From Limnephilus marmoratus (lineage: Eukaryota > Arthropoda > Insecta > Trichoptera > Limnephilidae), in the NCBI GenBank assembly GCA_917880885.1, contig OU862927.1:21731450-21795449 (forward strand): 64,000 nucleotides of DNA, in the 5' to 3' direction. The position numbers were made by a program, and so were the translations under genes. Each line of letters starts with the position of its first letter. The first letter of the stretch is position 1. A model generated the notes under the pieces. The model did no database searches. It was not told the DNA's origin and saw only the letters and a program-made list of their open reading frames with translations. Of the stretch, positions 61,870 through 64,000 are shown one piece after another.

Positions 61870-62696
61870 CACACATTTAGGGAATGCAATCCCGCAGACA
61901 TTTTGCGGGACTAATCTCGGTCGAAAATTTTGCGGGATCCCGCTGGACTGGCGAGATTACAGAGAAGCATAGTTCATACGTGTTACTCTGTGGGAGGGAA
62001 GCAGCAGAAGCAGTACCATTGTCACTTCAAGACGAACTCAAACTTACTTTGATAGTATGAAGAGTTCGAGATCAACAGCCCAATAACCTAGATCTGGCAA
62101 TATGAGCAACCTTGAGGTTTTGATAAAGAAGAAAAGAAATAACTCTATAAGTCCGGTGGATTAAAAGTCACATACCTTCAATTCACTTACAATGCGCTAA
62201 TGACTATTGTGCCAACCAGCGTGGAAGCTGAACGAGATTTTTCAGCCGCTGGCTACCTTGTGTCCAATATCAGAAGCCGTTTATCAGACGACACAATTAA
62301 TACTTTAACTTTTTTACGAAGCTATTTCCAAAATAATGTTTAAACTTATGAAGCTAATTGTACAAGAATATTGTTTATCGTGTGATCGTTATTTTTAAAT
62401 TTAAGTTGTTATATAAATTAATGTCTTATCTTATTCTTTGCCAATTTATGACTTAAGCTTTACCTATTTCTAACTAGAGGTATATTAATAAACCATTTAA
62501 AATGCCCCTAAAAAATGTTTGATTAGGTATAAATTCTAAACTCTAAAAACAAGGTTGGTAGATCGAGGTATTAGGTCTTTATTATACGATTGATTAGATA
62601 TCTTAGTCCACCCTGCTGGATCTGGACTAAGATTGTTCAGTCCCGCAAATACCTGGATTGACATGGTCTTGCGGGATTGCATTCCCTATATACATT
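61870..62696 (+). mobile_element. hAT element 5, nested in hAT element 4
   Basis: The element at 61878-62688 has ends TAGGGAATGCAATCCCGCAG and, as the reverse complement of the right end, TAGGGAATGCAATCCCGCAA. CCCGC motifs recur inside both ends. The flanks CACACATT (61870-61877) and TATACATT (62689-62696) look like an 8-bp duplication with two changes. It carries a transposase C-terminal remnant (62170-62343). Confidence 0.85.
62170..62343 (+). pseudogene. hAT transposase dimerisation remnant in the nested element
   Basis: The frame near the end reads YNALMTIVPTSVEAERDFSA, AGYLVSNIRSRLSDDTINTL, TFLRSYFQNNV-stop. 'P(T/A)S...ER.FS.AG......RSRLSDDTI..L.FLR' is the hAT C-terminal signature of the zinc-finger BED type. 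Only about 55 residues remain; everything upstream is deleted. Confidence 0.88.
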
Positions 62697-62924
62697 ACAT
62701 ATAACTTTTTATTTAAAGGCGCCTACTTAGAGTAACCTAAATTATATTATATTATTATAGATTACCCGCGACTATACTTGCGTGTTATAGTCGCAGGCAA
62801 TGTTTAATTTGTAATAATGATAGATTTAATTGGCGTTAGAGCTCTGTTTTTTTTTTACTTTGGGGACCCCCCCCTTGTCAAAGCTATAGCTACGTCCGTG
62901 AACCCAGTAATAAATACCATAAAG

Positions 62925-63010
62925 TTGTCCGAAACATTGGCTGAAGACGGAGGATTCGCAATACGGCAAACAAATCACGATAATAATTTTGGCCCTGAAA
63001 ATATCAAATC
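62925..63010. repeat. Fragment of the palindromic family
   Basis: GTCCGAAACATTGGCTGAAG, CAATACGGCAAACAAATCAC and TTTTGGCCCTGAAAATATCA match the right arm of the elements at 24985-25190 and 7718-7945. It lies just outside hAT element 4. Confidence 0.6.
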
Positions 63011-63014
63011 AATT

Positions 63015-63480
63015 ATTAAATTTTCTTTTTGTTGACATTCATATATACTGGTATTATATTGGTATTTCTTACCTTAATATTATTTTTATATAATTTAAGT
63101 TTAAAAACTACAAAAAAAAATTTTCTTTGCATTTTCTTTTCTCTACTTTCTTTTTTCTTTTTTAATCCATTAATTTTTTGTTACCCATTTTTTGATTTTC
63201 GAGTTGATTAATTCATAAAAAATCAATACTAAAATTTCTTGAATTGGTTGAAGAGCATAAGCGCTAACAAAAAAATTAAAAAACACTTTTTATATTTTTC
63301 TTTTGGAATATTCTTGTTATTTCTCTTCTCTTTATTTTATTTTCTATTGATAAATATATAATTTACACTTATAAGTAACTTCTTGTATCTACCATCAAAA
63401 CCTTAATATTATTTATCAAGTGTTATATTTAAGATTAAGGCAATATTATAGTCAACACACTGTTTATATGTAAAATATCT
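63015..63480. other. AT-rich sequence, nothing recognised
   Basis: T-rich DNA with chance hydrophobic frames only. Confidence 0.5.
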
Positions 63481-63485
63481 GTTCA

Positions 63486-63602
63486 TTTTGACTGTTCTAA
63501 AACGGACAAATTGCCTAGTTGGACAGCCAAATCTCATTATAACAATGTAATATGTGATGTTTCTCAAAATAAATAAAATAAAAAATAAATAAATAAAATA
63601 AA
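63486..63602 (+). repeat. 3'-end hairpin with (AATAA)n tail, copy 3
   Basis: TTTTGACTGTTC and TTGGACAGCCAAA face each other around 34 bp (63486-63533), as at 54344-54388. The tail TCTCAAAATAAATAAAATAA and further AATAA repeats follow after about 35 bp. Confidence 0.55.
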
Positions 63603-64000
63603 TTCTGTTAGAAATGTTGTAAATTCTCCAGAGATATTATAATAAAATGTGATGCGATCTACACAAATACATTTTCACCGACCCACTGGAGCGTTTTTTG
63701 CCACAATATGGCACCATTTAAAACACCTCGGATTGCTTTGCTGGCAGTTTTAGGCAAATTTTCCCAAGATGCATTAATTTTTTTTTTCAATTTTTCCACA
63801 TTAAAATTAGGAGGTATGATTTTTTTAATGTCGGCAAAAAATATTCAAAAACGTCAACCAAAAAATCATGAGCAATCGGAGGAAAAAGTAAAAAATTGTG
63901 CTGTCGCTCGAATGGTTTTAAACTACCAATGTTATTTCCACCCATTCATCACAAAAGATTTAAAATTCGAACTTTGCTCCGAGATTTTACATTTCTCTCC
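63603..64000. other. Unassigned; possible eroded coding sequence on the minus strand
   Basis: The minus strand around 63960-63830 reads IGSLKPFERQHNFLLFPPIA, HDFLVDVFEYFLPTLKKS. In the next frame (about 63830-63660) it reads PPNFNVEKLKKKINASWENL, PKTASKAIRGVLNGAILWQK, TLQWVGENVFV. Both stretches look protein-like and would join by one frame change. I do not recognise a family and the window ends here, so no CDS is called. Confidence 0.3.

Larger units (their letters stand above)
61215..62908 (+). mobile_element. hAT element 4 with 8-bp TSD and a nested hAT
   Basis: The element at 61223-62900 is flanked by AACCCAGT (61215-61222 and 62901-62908), a perfect 8-bp duplication. Ends are CACGGACGTATATAAGGGGG and, as the reverse complement of the right end, CACGGACGTAGCTATAGCTT. 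G-runs and C-runs lie just inside (61241-61270; 62862-62875). It contains a transposase remnant (61340-61831) and a second, complete non-autonomous hAT (61878-62688). Confidence 0.88.

Overview
The window looks like a transposon-dense intergenic stretch of an arthropod genome, most likely an insect. The DNA is AT-rich, has no bacterial-style operons, and carries tRNA-derived SINEs, RTE- and CR1/jockey-type LINEs, a Penelope-like fragment, a BEL/Pao fragment, mariner, PIF/Harbinger, piggyBac-like, Mutator-like and at least five hAT elements. GTAGGTA/TACCTAC motifs and the 'GCGAAGC-CGCGGG' interspersed repeat also occur in Lepidoptera and Hemiptera, but I cannot fix the order. I found no host gene that I can support. 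Almost every recognisable coding stretch is a piece of a mobile element, usually broken.

Layout. 1-6.1 kb: a 15-bp-type minisatellite between two direct repeats, old SINE copies and AT-rich sequence. 6.1-12.5 kb: a Mutator-like foldback element with a 9-bp target duplication, a palindromic element, LINE debris, an internally deleted mariner, a Harbinger remnant with MADF-like coding sequence, and a GC-rich block with a minus-strand TATA/initiator-like site. 13-19 kb: a palindromic element with a tRNA-like core, a ~100-bp tandem array, and a 5'-truncated RTE LINE with a 15-bp target duplication. 19-30 kb: SINEs, a 150-bp-type tandem repeat, a Crypton-like fragment in palindromic DNA, a minus-strand RTE LINE invaded by a SINE and a MITE, two hATs and the second Mutator-like copy. 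30-39 kb: LINE fragments, a 2.1-kb unclassified TIR element that splits a LINE, and a Penelope-like GIY-YIG fragment bounded by a perfect 30-bp inverted repeat. 40-45 kb: a hAT MITE with an internal minisatellite, then the one long intact ORF of the window (994 aa, endonuclease plus reverse transcriptase), preceded by an overlapping decayed endonuclease-like ORF. 45-57 kb: interspersed repeats, a solo LTR, a BEL/Pao integrase fragment, a piggyBac-like MITE and more LINE debris. 57-64 kb: a 1.2-kb inverted-repeat element around a 76-bp tandem array, nested SINEs, and a hAT nested inside a hAT.

The elements work only as a population of parasites. Autonomous-type sequences (the 41.5-44.5 kb LINE; relics of RTE, CR1/jockey, hAT, mariner, Penelope) sit among non-autonomous derivatives. 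One SINE family (family B here) appears to share its 3' tail with the LINE at 31.0-31.65 kb. Insertion order can often be read from nesting and target duplications. Family letters (SINE A, family B, SINE C, families C/E/F/G) are my own labels from comparing copies within this window. All alignments were made by eye.
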